Assembly: GCA_028717225.1 (NCBI GenBank)
Contig: JAQUOF010000007.1
Coordinates: 1 to 32,277 of the forward strand
Length of the DNA stretch: 32,277 nt
DNA from: Patescibacteria group bacterium
Lineage (GTDB): Bacteria > Patescibacteriota > Patescibacteriia > UBA2591 > JAQUPP01
Reading direction: 5' to 3'
Shown here: positions 17,465 through 24,669 of the stretch, in pieces
How positions within the stretch are numbered: the stretch's first letter is position 1
Layout of the letters: each line of letters opens with the position of its first letter
Notes under the pieces: generated by a model
The model's database searches: none
The model's input: the letters and a program-made list of their open reading frames with translations, nothing else
What the model was told of the DNA's origin: nothing
Translations under genes and position numbers: made by a program

Positions 17465-17815
17465 TTATTCTTTATTATAGGGTGGATGGCCTACTAATAA
17501 ATTTGCCATTTTTAATCCTATTAAATTCCCTATACTTAATTTTTCCGTAAAAATAGTAGTAAGAATAATTGCCATAACCGTAAAAGAAATAGCCTCACCA
17601 ATTTCGTTGCATATGAAACCTATCATACCGCAATAAAAAGATATAACACCACTCATTATAAAGGCAATCTTAATTAATTTCCAACCAATAATTTTCTTAC
17701 TTATATTTTGATTTCTCGCTTTGAGAGATGAAATAAGACAGAGAAAACCACCTACTAATAATACTGAACTTACTAGTATCAATATCTTCTCCACCCATAA
17801 TATTGAATCAAACAT
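17465..17815 (-). CDS. Small membrane protein, unknown function
   Basis: A 116-residue protein with about three hydrophobic segments (residues 9-30, 47-66 and 73-95) and a hydrophilic tail HPPYNKE. It is a monocistronic unit: promoter at 17866-17893, an AAGGAGGA Shine-Dalgarno 5 nt before the ATG, and its own terminator. I do not recognise the family. The architecture matches the other orphan units of this window. Confidence 0.72.
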   Translation of the reverse strand: MFDSILWVEKILILVSSVLLVGGFLCLISSLKARNQNISKKIIGWKLIKIAFIMSGVISFYCGMIGFICNEIGEAISFTVMAIILTTIFTEKLSIGNLIGLKMANLLVGHPPYNKE

Positions 17816-17865
17816 TTTATCCTCCTTTTTAAATAATCACCCACGCACGATGAGTAACTGTTTGT

Positions 17866-17893
17866 ATTATAGTATAAATTAAAATTTTGTCAA
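17866..17893 (-). promoter_or_regulatory. Promoter of the 17465-17815 gene
   Basis: The minus strand reads TTGACA (17893-17888), a 16-bp spacer and TATAAT (17871-17866). Both hexamers are perfect matches to the sigma-70 consensus. Confidence 0.85.
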
Positions 17894-17957
17894 GAAAAAA
17901 AATAAAAACGGAAATAAAAGAAATTATATTTCCGATAATAATTACCCGCCAATGCCA

Positions 17958-18028
17958 CGGGGGTGGAAGGAATCGAACCCTCGTCAACGGTTTTGGAGAC
18001 CGCTATTCTACCATTGAACGACACCCCC
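17958..18028 (-). tRNA. tRNA-Trp (CCA)
   Basis: A cloverleaf on the minus strand: acceptor GGGGGTG/CACCCCC, D-arm GTTC-AATGGTA-GAAT, anticodon arm GCGGT-CTCCAAA-ACCGT (anticodon CCA), T-arm GAGGG-TTCGATT-CCTTC, discriminator G. CCA is not encoded. It lies just downstream of rpmG, echoing the common bacterial rpmG/tRNA-Trp arrangement, but without secE or nusG. Confidence 0.93.
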
Positions 18029-18068
18029 AAAGCTCTGGCGGGGTTTATTTTGCCATTAAATCAAACTA

Positions 18069-18224
18069 TTATTTCGTTTCTTTATGCAGAATGTGTTTTC
18101 GGCAAGAACGACAATATTTTTTCAATTGAAGACGTTCTTTAATCGTCTTTTTATTCTTTTTAGAATAATAGTTTATCTTGTGGCACTCTGTACATTCTAA
18201 TTTAATCAAATTTTCTTGAGACAT
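18069..18224 (-). CDS. rpmG: 50S ribosomal protein L33
   Basis: A 51-residue ORF beginning [20 protein letters not shown], then [18 protein letters not shown], and ending [14 protein letters not shown]33 is recognised by its size, its two CxxC zinc-knuckle pairs (CTEC and CRSC) and the K-Y-C-x-x-C-x-x-H end. It is embedded in the minus-strand tRNA cluster between tRNA-Thr(TGT) and tRNA-Trp. Confidence 0.93.
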   Translation of the reverse strand: MSQENLIKLECTECHKINYYSKKNKKTIKERLQLKKYCRSCRKHILHKETK

Positions 18225-18266
18225 ATATTTAAATTAACAATTAAATAAATTAAAAAATTATTTATA

Positions 18267-18338
18267 AGCCGTCCCTCGGGATCGGACCGAGAACCTACAG
18301 TTTACAAAACTGTTGCTCTACCATTGAGCTAGGACGGC
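18267..18338 (-). tRNA. tRNA-Thr (TGT)
   Basis: Acceptor GCCGTCC/GGACGGC, D-arm GCTC-AATGGTA-GAGC, anticodon arm ACAGT-TTTGTAA-ACTGT (anticodon TGT), T-arm CTCGG-TCCGATC-CCGAG, discriminator T. The T-loop begins TCC instead of TTC, so position 55 is C. CCA is not encoded. Confidence 0.92.
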
Positions 18339-18342
18339 AAAG

Positions 18343-18425
18343 TGGGTGGGGTAGGATTTGCACCTACGAAGACCGAAGCCAGCAGATTTACAGTCTGCCG
18401 CATTTGACTACTTTGCTACCCACCC
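18343..18425 (-). tRNA. tRNA-Tyr (GTA)
   Basis: Acceptor GGGTGGG/CCCACCC, anticodon arm GCAGA-CTGTAAA-TCTGC (anticodon GTA), a long variable arm (TGGCTTCGGTCTTC), T-arm GTAGG-TGCAAAT-CCTAC, discriminator A. The T-loop has G at position 55. The D-loop reads AGTAGTCAAA, with A replacing the first G of the usual GG pair, a matching change at position 18. Confidence 0.92.
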
Positions 18426-18430
18426 CAAAA

Positions 18431-18502
18431 AGCCCAAGGTCGGGATTGAACCGACGACCTACTCCTTACCATGGAGTTGCTCTACCACTGAGCTACTTGG
18501 GC
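18431..18502 (-). tRNA. tRNA-Thr (GGT)
   Basis: Acceptor GCCCAAG/CTTGGGC, D-arm GCTC-AGTGGTA-GAGC, anticodon arm ACTCC-ATGGTAA-GGAGT (anticodon GGT), standard T-loop TTCAATC, discriminator T. It heads a minus-strand cluster of three tRNAs, rpmG and tRNA-Trp that is probably co-transcribed. No clear promoter is visible in 18503-18538. Confidence 0.92.
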
Positions 18503-18538
18503 CCCTTAGTTATGCAATAAACCAAATAATAAGATATT

Positions 18539-18847
18539 CTACTTCTTTTTTCTAAAAAAAGCAAGGGTTTTAAAGACAACATTAGAGGATAAATCTTTTA
18601 GTCTTAAAAAAATATTTTTGGTATTTATTTTAAAATTATCTCTTTTTATTCTAATCCTATGCACCACTTCAATAATTTGCCTGTCTATTTTTTTATCTAA
18701 AAGGTCTTTTTTGACTTGGGCAATTTTTTCTTGAGGAACCTGAGACAAGTCAAGATTGGATATCAAAGGCAATTTCGGTTTGATTATAAAAATAATGCCC
18801 CCGAGAGAGAATATAAAAATAATAAAGAGAATGATATTAATTAACAT
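18539..18847 (-). CDS. Small single-pass membrane protein, unknown
   Basis: 102 residues from the ATG at 18847 (MLINIILFIIFIFSLGGIIF...). The frame opens 12 codons earlier inside tpiA, but those residues are polar and overlap tpiA, so 18847 is preferred. One N-terminal membrane helix is followed by a basic cytoplasmic-type tail with many Lys and Arg, ending FFRKKK. It follows tpiA within a few bases and is probably co-transcribed. No family recognised. Confidence 0.65.
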   Translation of the reverse strand: MLINIILFIIFIFSLGGIIFIIKPKLPLISNLDLSQVPQEKIAQVKKDLLDKKIDRQIIEVVHRIRIKRDNFKINTKNIFLRLKDLSSNVVFKTLAFFRKKK

Positions 18848-18851
18848 AAAG

Positions 18852-19670
18852 TTATTGGGTTGATTTAAGGCCAATGGTTTCAATTATTTTAACAAACTCT
18901 TCTGCTTTTAAACTTGCGTTGCCGACTAAAATTCCATCAATAATATCTTTCTCAATAAATTGGCCGACATTCGTTGAATCAATACCGCCACCGTAAAGCA
19001 ACCGAATATTATTTTTTATCAACGGCAAAGGATAAAAATCAATCATTCTCTGCTGAATAACCTGATTGGTATATTGAGCTTCTTCTTGAGTCACAACTTG
19101 ACCGCTGCCAATCACCCAAATTGGTTCATAAGCAATAATTATTTCTTGGTCTGCTTTTAAAACATTGCCTTCCAGCGCTCTGGTGACTTGATTGATAATC
19201 ACATAATCTTTAGCGCCATTTTGGCGTTCCTCAAAAGTTTCGCCAACGCAAAGAATCGGCACTAATTCGCTTTCTAAAACGGTTTTTATTTTATGATGCA
19301 CCATTTCATCGGTTTCTCCCAAATTCTGCCTGCGTTCCGAATGGCCTATAATGACATATTGGCAGCCCAATTCTTTTAATTGATCAGGAGAAATTTCTCC
19401 GGTAAAAGCTCCTTTGTGTTCCCAGAAACAATCCTGTGCTCCCAAAAATAAATTGGTCATCTGATTTTTTCTGTTAAGCAAAGAAAAACTGCCTTTTAAT
19501 TTTTTTGAAACGGATTCCAAAGCAAAAAATGGCGGACAAAAAATAATATCAACTTTTTCCGCTATTTTTTTTATTTTTTCCAAACGATTTAAAATATCAT
19601 CCATTAATAATTCTCCTTCTTTCAATCCTAATTGCATTTTCCAGTTGGCGACGACAATCGGACGTTTCAT
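18852..19670 (-). CDS. tpiA: Triosephosphate isomerase
   Basis: Interconverts DHAP and glyceraldehyde-3-phosphate in glycolysis. Active-site residues are K11 in VVANWKM, H110 in VIIGHSERRQN and E182 in IIIAYEPIWVIGSG. The phosphate-binding LLYGGGI lies near the end. The length of 272 is slightly above the usual ~250 because of loops around residues 55-75. No other glycolytic gene is adjacent. Confidence 0.96.
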   Translation of the reverse strand: MKRPIVVANWKMQLGLKEGELLMDDILNRLEKIKKIAEKVDIIFCPPFFALESVSKKLKGSFSLLNRKNQMTNLFLGAQDCFWEHKGAFTGEISPDQLKELGCQYVIIGHSERRQNLGETDEMVHHKIKTVLESELVPILCVGETFEERQNGAKDYVIINQVTRALEGNVLKADQEIIIAYEPIWVIGSGQVVTQEEAQYTNQVIQQRMIDFYPLPLIKNNIRLLYGGGIDSTNVGQFIEKDIIDGILVGNASLKAEEFVKIIETIGLKSTQ

Positions 19671-19709
19671 ATATTTAAAAAATTATTTTTATATTAAATA
19701 ACGCCTAAA

Positions 19710-19738
19710 TTTATATCAAAATCATAATTTTATGATAA
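19710..19738 (-). promoter_or_regulatory. Likely tpiA promoter
   Basis: The minus strand reads TTATCA (19738-19733), a 17-bp spacer and TATAAA (19715-19710) with TGA in the extended -10 position. The matches are moderate. Confidence 0.4.
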
Positions 19739-19777
19739 ACGTTTTTGAATTTTTGGCAAGTCCCATCAAATCTATTT

Positions 19778-19813
19778 AAAAAAGTTTCCCCTGATGGAAA
19801 TCAAGGGAAACTT
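19778..19813 (-). terminator. Terminator of the 19825-20055 gene
   Basis: The minus strand reads AAGTTTCCC, an interior with TGA/TCA pairing, GGGAAACTT, then TTTTAA. It lies 12 bp past the stop. Confidence 0.85.
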
Positions 19814-19824
19814 AATTCTTTATT

Positions 19825-20055
19825 TTATAAACCGACAAGTGGGGGATAAAAAATCTGACTTTCCCATCTTTCTACAATTCCAGCAATTTTCTGAAGTTTT
19901 GAAAGTGAAATAGTCCATAACTCTTTTACATTCTTAATCCCGAATTCTTCCTCTAAAAAGGTGTTGCTTCCGGCCGTAACATCAATATCTATGCCTATTG
20001 ATGAGATTAATTCCTCTCTTAACTGATGTTCAAAATCTCTTGTCTTTAATTTCAT
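19825..20055 (-). CDS. Small acidic soluble protein, unknown
   Basis: A 76-residue protein, MKLKTRDFEHQLREELISSI..., with predicted helices and the stretch EEEFGIKNVKELWTISLSKL. No signal or membrane segment. It has its own promoter (20109-20137), an AAAGGAGG Shine-Dalgarno and a terminator, so it is a self-contained unit like the other orphan genes. Family not recognised. Confidence 0.7.
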   Translation of the reverse strand: MKLKTRDFEHQLREELISSIGIDIDVTAGSNTFLEEEFGIKNVKELWTISLSKLQKIAGIVERWESQIFYPPLVGL

Positions 20056-20108
20056 TTTCCTCCTTTTTTAATAATCAAACTACAATAGCTTGATTATTAT
20101 CGTTTATT

Positions 20109-20137
20109 ATAATAGCATATTTTTTAAATTTTGTCAA
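20109..20137 (-). promoter_or_regulatory. Promoter of the 19825-20055 gene
   Basis: The minus strand reads TTGACA (20137-20132), a 17-bp spacer and TATTAT (20114-20109), preceded by TGC. It is almost identical over its length to the promoters at 6963-6991 and 26261-26289. Confidence 0.85.
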
Positions 20138-20163
20138 GAGAAGAAAAATGAAGTTTTCAAAAA

Positions 20164-21069
20164 TTATTTGTTTAATTGTTGATTGGCCCAAAAAATCAAA
20201 CTTTTTGCTTCTTGAAATCTATTTTCGCTTGTTTTCGCGCCCAAAATTATTACCGCCAAATTATGATTGTCTATTTGGCTTAAAGCGGCTAGACAATAAT
20301 CGCTTTCCTCAATATAACCGGTTTTAGCTCCTTTAATATTGATAAAGCTCCCTAATAATTTGTCAGTGTTTTGAATACGAAGATGAGCCAAAGATTTATC
20401 CGATTTTATTATTTGAACATCATAATCTTTTTTTTCAAGCGCTTCTTTAATTTCAGATCTCTCCATCGCCTTAACGATTAATTTCGCCAAATCTTGAGCC
20501 GTGGAATAATTTTTCGGATCAAGTCCGGTCGGTTCTTCAAAGTGCGTATTTGACATTGATAAATCTTGCGCTTTATTATTCATTAAGTCAACAAAATTTT
20601 TTCCGCTGTCAGCTGACACTACGCGAGCTAAAATTTTCATGGCATTATTGGCTGATTTTATCAGTCCGCCGTAAAAAATATCTTTAACTGTCAAAATATC
20701 TCCTTCTCTGACTGCCAAACTCGCCGGTTCAAGCTGATTTGAAAATCCTCCGCTTCCCACTGAATCTTCTTTTTTAACTTCCACTGTGTCTTCCCATGAT
20801 TTAGTTTTATTTTCCAAAAAGACCAAAGCAGTCATTAATTTGGTAATACTGGCAATGGGCAATTTTTCTTCCGGATTTTTTTCAAATAAAACTTTACCTG
20901 AATCCACATCTATAACAATAGCGCTTTTGGCTGTCAATTTCGGACCGAATGAATAAGGAAAATCAGAAACACCAGCCGGCGTTTTGGTTGCGTCTTCCAG
21001 AAAATTAAAATTACTCAAATTATTTGACGGGAAAAAACCGATAATTATTGATAGAAGCAAGGAAACCAT
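20164..21069 (-). CDS. D-alanyl-D-alanine carboxypeptidase (S11, PBP5-like)
   Basis: A penicillin-binding serine peptidase that trims the terminal D-Ala of peptidoglycan stem peptides. A hydrophobic N-terminus (MVSLLLSIIIGFF) serves as signal or anchor. The three active-site motifs are S74-I-T-K77 in PIASITKLMTALVF, S139-A-N141 in GLIKSANNAMK, and K249-T-G251 in IKGAKTGYIEES. The 301-residue length lacks most of the C-terminal beta domain. It precedes a FemAB-like gene, so this is a small cell-wall cluster. Confidence 0.92.
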   Translation of the reverse strand: MVSLLLSIIIGFFPSNNLSNFNFLEDATKTPAGVSDFPYSFGPKLTAKSAIVIDVDSGKVLFEKNPEEKLPIASITKLMTALVFLENKTKSWEDTVEVKKEDSVGSGGFSNQLEPASLAVREGDILTVKDIFYGGLIKSANNAMKILARVVSADSGKNFVDLMNNKAQDLSMSNTHFEEPTGLDPKNYSTAQDLAKLIVKAMERSEIKEALEKKDYDVQIIKSDKSLAHLRIQNTDKLLGSFINIKGAKTGYIEESDYCLAALSQIDNHNLAVIILGAKTSENRFQEAKSLIFWANQQLNK

Positions 21070-21070
21070 A

Positions 21071-21145
21071 ATAGTTTGTAGTTTTTAGTTAATGGTTATA
21101 GTTGTTTAGTTTAAAACTGGAAACCAATAACCAAAAACTGTTAAT
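21071..21145. repeat. AT-rich repeat (GTTTTTGGTTATTGGTTT family)
   Basis: The gap between the carboxypeptidase start and the FemAB stop consists of units such as AGTTTTTAGTTAATGG, TTATAGTTGTTTAGTT and CCAATAACCAAAAACTG. Related units lie upstream of aspS at 30431-30511. The tract is partly self-complementary. Confidence 0.6.
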
Positions 21146-22120
21146 TTATATCTTCTTCACCATCTTACCGACCCTATAAACATTGTACCAAAAATTAGAA
21201 AATGGTAAATCAAAAGTTCCCGGATAAATAACTTCCTCGCCGTTAAATCCTTTTTTAAAACGAGTTACGCCGGGCCATTTTTTTTCGTCTATTCCCCAAA
21301 AATCGTAATAAAAATAACCATTTTTAACAGCTTCTTGAATAATAAACCAGTGCAAAAGATAAGGCGCCATTACATTGCGATGCAAATTAGAAGAAGCACC
21401 ATGGAGATAAGTTGCCGTTTTGGAAGAAAAAATCATCAAATTGGCCGCCAAAATTTTATTTTCATATTCGGCAACATACAATCTGACAAATTGCGGATTA
21501 AAATTCAAAAGATGAGAATAGTAATTGTCCGGATGCGCTCTGAATTGATCGCGCAAAGAAGTTTCTTTGAGAAGTTTTAAAAAAACTTCCGCTCCTTCTC
21601 CTGTTTTTTCATATATTTTTACGCCTTGTTTTTCAGCCAAACGAATATTATATCTGGTTTTAGAATGCATTTTGGTAAAAATTTCATCGGGAGTTTTTTT
21701 TAAATCCAGAATCACTGTTTTTGACGGCTGGACGTCGGCAACCTTTTTAGAATTTGGAATTTGGAATTTGGAATTTGGAGATTCAAATCGCCAGAAAATT
21801 ACTCCTTCTTCTTCGGCCAATTTTTTTATTTCTTCTAGTAATATTCCATATTCTAAATTCCATCCGCCAGCTGGCGGACCAGATTCTTCAATTATCGGGC
21901 CGCGCGGAGAATAAAAATAACTTTTATTAAATAACAATTTATATTTTACAATTAAAGCGGCGGCGACAATTTCGTTATTTTCATAAACGGCCATACGCCA
22001 AATTTTTCGGCCGAGATTTTTTTGAAATTCTCCCCATTGCCACGATTGTAAAAATTGTTCTCCGTTTAAGAGAACAAAATCATCCCATTCTTTTTGTTCA
22101 AGCACTTTTTTAATTACCAT
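21146..22120 (-). CDS. FemAB-family peptidyltransferase (lipid II bridge-forming type)
   Basis: A GNAT-fold transferase that uses aminoacyl-tRNA to add amino acids to lipid II or peptidoglycan. Motifs seen are FLQSWQWGEFQKNLGRKIWR near the N-terminus, MHSKTRYNIRLAEKQGV, then LHGASSNLHRNVMAPYLLHW and YYDFWGIDEK. Residues around GPPAGGWNLEYG and SPNSKFQIPNSKKVAD are encoded by a palindrome and a heptamer repeat inserted in frame about 85 bp apart. They fall in the variable region between the two GNAT halves, so activity may survive. recR lies 2 bp upstream on the same strand. Confidence 0.88.
   Translation of the reverse strand: MVIKKVLEQKEWDDFVLLNGEQFLQSWQWGEFQKNLGRKIWRMAVYENNEIVAAALIVKYKLLFNKSYFYSPRGPIIEESGPPAGGWNLEYGILLEEIKKLAEEEGVIFWRFESPNSKFQIPNSKKVADVQPSKTVILDLKKTPDEIFTKMHSKTRYNIRLAEKQGVKIYEKTGEGAEVFLKLLKETSLRDQFRAHPDNYYSHLLNFNPQFVRLYVAEYENKILAANLMIFSSKTATYLHGASSNLHRNVMAPYLLHWFIIQEAVKNGYFYYDFWGIDEKKWPGVTRFKKGFNGEEVIYPGTFDLPFSNFWYNVYRVGKMVKKI
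21750..21779. repeat. Heptamer tract inside the FemAB-like gene
   Basis: About four tandem copies of the 7-mer AATTTGG. In frame it encodes SPNSKFQIPNSK. The same heptamer forms part of the insert in the GT2 gene at 2655-2724. Confidence 0.85.
21863..21878. repeat. Palindrome TCCGCCAGCTGGCGGA, copy 1
   Basis: A perfect 16-bp palindrome within the FemAB-like coding sequence, read as GPPAGG. Identical copies lie at 24627-24642 and 25057-25072, both inside tRNA-Lys-derived sequence. Confidence 0.9.
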
Positions 22121-22122
22121 AA

Positions 22123-22731
22123 TTAAATTCCCCTTCTGCCCTTTAACGCCTCTGTTAAAGTAATTTCGTCCGCATACTCAAGCTCTCCTCCCAATGGCAA
22201 ACCGCGCGCTATTCTGGTTAATTTTATTTTACTGCTTAAAATTTTGTCTTCTTTGATTAAATTAGTAATATAAAGTATTGTGCTCTCGCCTTCTATCGTG
22301 GCATTTAAAGCGAAAATCAACTCTTTAATCGAAGAATTTTTCAATCTTATTAATAATTCTTTTATTTTGATTTGTTCCGGACTTTTATTTTCAATCATAT
22401 CAATCAAACCGCCAAGAACGTGATAGGTTCCTTGATATTCTCCTGTTTTTTCTATGGCCATTAAATCTTGCGGCTCGGCAATAACCGCCACGACCGAATG
22501 GTCGCGATTTTTATCTTGGCAAATGGAACAAATATTTTGATCGGAAAAATTTCCGCAAACGCTGCAAATATGAATATTTTTAATTCCTTTAAGGCTCAAG
22601 GTTAATTTTTCTATATCTTCCGGACTTTTTCTTAATAAATAAAAAACGAACCGCTGAGCTGATTTCGGTCCTATGCCGGGAAATTTACTGAATTCATCAA
22701 TCAGATTTTTTATATCTTTTGGGTAAAACAT
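22123..22731 (-). CDS. recR: Recombination mediator RecR
   Basis: Acts with RecO and RecF to load RecA at gaps. The 202 residues show the helix-hairpin-helix FPGIGPKSAQRF, a zinc finger C56-x2-C59...C68-x2-C71 (ICSVCGNFSDQNICSICQD), a Toprim domain starting VVAVIAEPQDLMAIEKTGEY, and the C-terminal ARGLPLGGELEYADEITLTE. Full length. Its usual neighbour dnaX is absent. Confidence 0.96.
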   Translation of the reverse strand: MFYPKDIKNLIDEFSKFPGIGPKSAQRFVFYLLRKSPEDIEKLTLSLKGIKNIHICSVCGNFSDQNICSICQDKNRDHSVVAVIAEPQDLMAIEKTGEYQGTYHVLGGLIDMIENKSPEQIKIKELLIRLKNSSIKELIFALNATIEGESTILYITNLIKEDKILSSKIKLTRIARGLPLGGELEYADEITLTEALKGRRGI

Positions 22732-22759
22732 ATCAAATTTGTCGAAATTTACAAGTTAC

Positions 22760-22787
22760 TTTGTAACGAAATAAATTTCGTTACAAA
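22760..22787. repeat. 13-bp-stem palindrome TTTGTAACGAAAT-AA-ATTTCGTTACAAA
   Basis: A perfect inverted repeat between recR and dnaB, immediately before the inverted-repeat element at 22794. It lacks a GC-rich stem, so it is a poor terminator candidate. Confidence 0.75.
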
Positions 22788-22793
22788 TTTACG

Positions 22794-22907
22794 CCCCCTC
22801 CTTTACTCCATCGGAAATCTTTCTTTATACGGTATTCCGTAAGCGAAGCGGCTTCGCCTTTTATCTTAACGATTATCGAAAGTTTATCGTTGAGATAAAG
22901 GAGGGGG
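22794..22907. repeat. ~114-bp inverted-repeat (MITE-like) element, copy 2
   Basis: The outer arms CCCCCTCCTTTA (22794-22805) and TAAAGGAGGGGG (22896-22907) are perfect inverted repeats. The core palindrome GCGAAGCGGCTTCGC (22843-22857) is the inverted counterpart of 7476-7490. An inner hairpin TTATCTTAACGAT...ATCGTTGAGATAA with one wobble follows. The layout and length match the element at 7427-7538, although the arms differ in sequence. Confidence 0.75.
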
Positions 22908-22949
22908 AAGGTTAATTTTTTCCGACTTAACGTCCGGAGACAAAACTCT

Positions 22950-24365
22950 TTAAAACGGCCCGGATTCTTCAATATCGCTGCTGTCGCCTTCCAAATTATC
23001 CAACATTTTTTTGTCTAAATTTTTATAACTGGCAGTTTCCGGTTCAAAATATAATTTAACAATTCCTCCGGCCGGTCCATGACGATGTTTGCCAATATGA
23101 ATTTCCGCAACATTTTTTTCTTCAGGCGGACAAAATTTAATGCTTTTATCCATTCCTTTTCGGTAAATAAACAAAACCACATCAGCATCTTGTTCCAAAC
23201 TGCCGCTTTCTCTTAAATCAGCCAATTTGGGAATAGACGGAGTTCTGGATTCCGTGGCGCGGGAAAGTTGAGAAAGAGCCAAAACCGGAATATTAAGTTC
23301 ACGGGCAATGGCTTTAAGCGCTCGAGAAATTTCTGAAACTTCTTGAACGCGATTTTCAGAACCGCTGGCGCCTTCCATTAATTGTAAATAATCTATAATC
23401 AATAAGCCAAGTCCATGTTCTGATTGTAATCTTCTGGCTTTTGTTCTTATTTCATTCACGCTTGCGGTTGGCGAATCATCGATAAAAATCGGCGTCTCAG
23501 CCAAAACACTGAAAGCTTCGCCTAATTTTTTAAAATCTCCGTCACCGTCTTTGGCAATATTTCCTGTTCTGATTTTCCAAAGATTAACCCCTGCCTGAGC
23601 GCAAATTATTCTATCGCAAATTTGATCTTTTGACATTTCCAAACTAAAAATTCCCACCGGGATTTTATGATAAACCGCCGCGCGTCTGGCAATATCAAGA
23701 GCCAGGGCACTTTTTCCGATAGAAGGTCTAGCCGCCAAAATAATCAGCTCAGATGCTTGAAGCCCGGCCAGAACATTATCCAGATCCGCAAATCCGGTCG
23801 GAACTCCTCTTAATTTTTGATCACCCCGATGCAAAGCATCCATTCTTTCAAAAGCTTCATCAAGAGTATCTTTTAAAGAAACAAAATTTTGTTTTAAAAA
23901 TTTTTGGGAAATATTGAAAAATTTATGTTCAGCCCGATCTAAAACATTTGAGGTGTCAAGATCCTCCTGATAAGCCATTTGATTGACTTCTGTCGTGGCT
24001 CTGATAATCTTTCTTAAGGTTGATTTTTTCTGAACAATCTGAGCATAAGAAACTATATGACTTGAAGTTGGAACGCTGGAAGCCAAGGTGGCCAGATAAC
24101 TTCTTCCTCCCACCATCTCTAATTGTCCTCTTTCTTCCAAGCGATTAACAACGCTTAAAATATCAACAGGCGTATGCTGAGCCCAAACTTCAAGCATTGA
24201 TTCAAAAATTATTTTATTGATATCTTTATAAAAATCTTCGGCATTGATAATATCGGCAATTTTAATAATCGCTTCTTTGTCAATTAAAAGAGAACCGAGA
24301 AGAGCCATTTCGGCTTCAATATTTTGCGGCGGCAGTTTTTCAAACACCGGAGTGATATCTGTCAT
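22950..24365 (-). CDS. dnaB: Replicative DNA helicase DnaB
   Basis: The hexameric helicase that unwinds DNA at the replication fork. The start at 24365 (MTDITPVFEKLPPQNIEAEM) is chosen over the open frame to 24446 because the upstream residues are not conserved-looking and this one begins directly before PPQNIEAEMALLG. The N-terminal DnaB domain is followed by Walker A in AARPSIGKSALALDIA, and Walker B with LLIIDYLQLMEG, then SRATESRTPSIPKLADLRES (arginine-finger region). No intein. 471 residues, a normal length. Confidence 0.96.
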   Translation of the reverse strand: MTDITPVFEKLPPQNIEAEMALLGSLLIDKEAIIKIADIINAEDFYKDINKIIFESMLEVWAQHTPVDILSVVNRLEERGQLEMVGGRSYLATLASSVPTSSHIVSYAQIVQKKSTLRKIIRATTEVNQMAYQEDLDTSNVLDRAEHKFFNISQKFLKQNFVSLKDTLDEAFERMDALHRGDQKLRGVPTGFADLDNVLAGLQASELIILAARPSIGKSALALDIARRAAVYHKIPVGIFSLEMSKDQICDRIICAQAGVNLWKIRTGNIAKDGDGDFKKLGEAFSVLAETPIFIDDSPTASVNEIRTKARRLQSEHGLGLLIIDYLQLMEGASGSENRVQEVSEISRALKAIARELNIPVLALSQLSRATESRTPSIPKLADLRESGSLEQDADVVLFIYRKGMDKSIKFCPPEEKNVAEIHIGKHRHGPAGGIVKLYFEPETASYKNLDKKMLDNLEGDSSDIEESGPF

Positions 24366-24498
24366 AAAAATGAGTTTTAGGACTTTACAAATTATTTTTC
24401 TATTGTATAATAATTGAATAATTAATTCAAGTTTTTTTCTGCACATTTTATTAACATTTGAGGAACATCTAAAAATGTAAAATAAAAGTTTAAAATCT

Positions 24499-24573
24499 GC
24501 CCCTATAGCTCAACTCCGACGTCTTAAGAGTCGGAGTCCCGACCTCTAAAATAGAACGTCGGGGTGAGTAGAG
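24499..24573 (+). pseudogene. Remnant tRNA-Lys head with hairpins (unit A)
   Basis: GCCCCTATAGCTCAA (24499-24513) equals the first 15 nt of the intact tRNA-Lys at 24941. It breaks into the hairpin CTCCGAC/GTCGGAG (24514-24536) and then CCCGAC/GTCGGG (24538-24563). The sequence that follows (24574 onward) matches the 3' end of the GIY-YIG gene, including codons NLIKK-stop. Unit A therefore looks like a copy of the next unit with its nuclease gene largely deleted. Confidence 0.6.
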
Positions 24574-24626
24574 AATTTAATTAAAAAATAGTCCCGTCAC
24601 TTTTGCCCCTATAGCTCAATGGTAGA
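24574..24626 (+). repeat. 53-nt direct repeat, left copy
   Basis: Matches 24910-24962 with two mismatches (offset 336). It covers the last GIY-YIG codons (NLIKK, here ending TAG), the spacer TCCCGTCACTTTT, and the first 22 nt of tRNA-Lys (GCCCCTATAGCTCAATGGTA plus GA). Confidence 0.9.
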
Positions 24627-24660
24627 TCCGCCAGCTGGCGGACATTTAAGCAGTTGATAT
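24605..24660 (+). pseudogene. Truncated tRNA-Lys (unit B) carrying the 16-bp palindrome
   Basis: It follows tRNA-Lys up to GGTAGA. GCAGCTGC is then replaced by TCCGCCAGCTGGCGGA (24627-24642). Identity resumes at TTTAAGCAGTTGATAT (24645-24660) and stops abruptly at the start of the T-arm. The anticodon loop reads CATTTAA, so U33 is lost. The 3' half is missing and the GIY-YIG start codon lies 10 nt further on. Confidence 0.8.
24627..24642. repeat. Palindrome TCCGCCAGCTGGCGGA, copy 2
   Basis: Identical to 21863-21878 and 25057-25072. It occupies the place of the GCAGCTGC palindrome of intact tRNA-Lys. Confidence 0.9.
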
Positions 24661-24669
24661 TACAAGATA

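Noticed and set aside
17887-18129. Plus-strand 80-codon ORF
   Set aside because: Antisense to tRNA-Trp and the end of rpmG, with no Shine-Dalgarno.
18358-18555. Plus-strand 65-codon ORF
   Set aside because: It runs antisense across tRNA-Tyr and tRNA-Thr(GGT). Such ORFs are typical tRNA shadows.
22781-22972. Minus-strand 63-codon ORF between recR and dnaB
   Set aside because: It lies within the inverted-repeat element and the dnaB end. The coding is a by-product of the palindromes.
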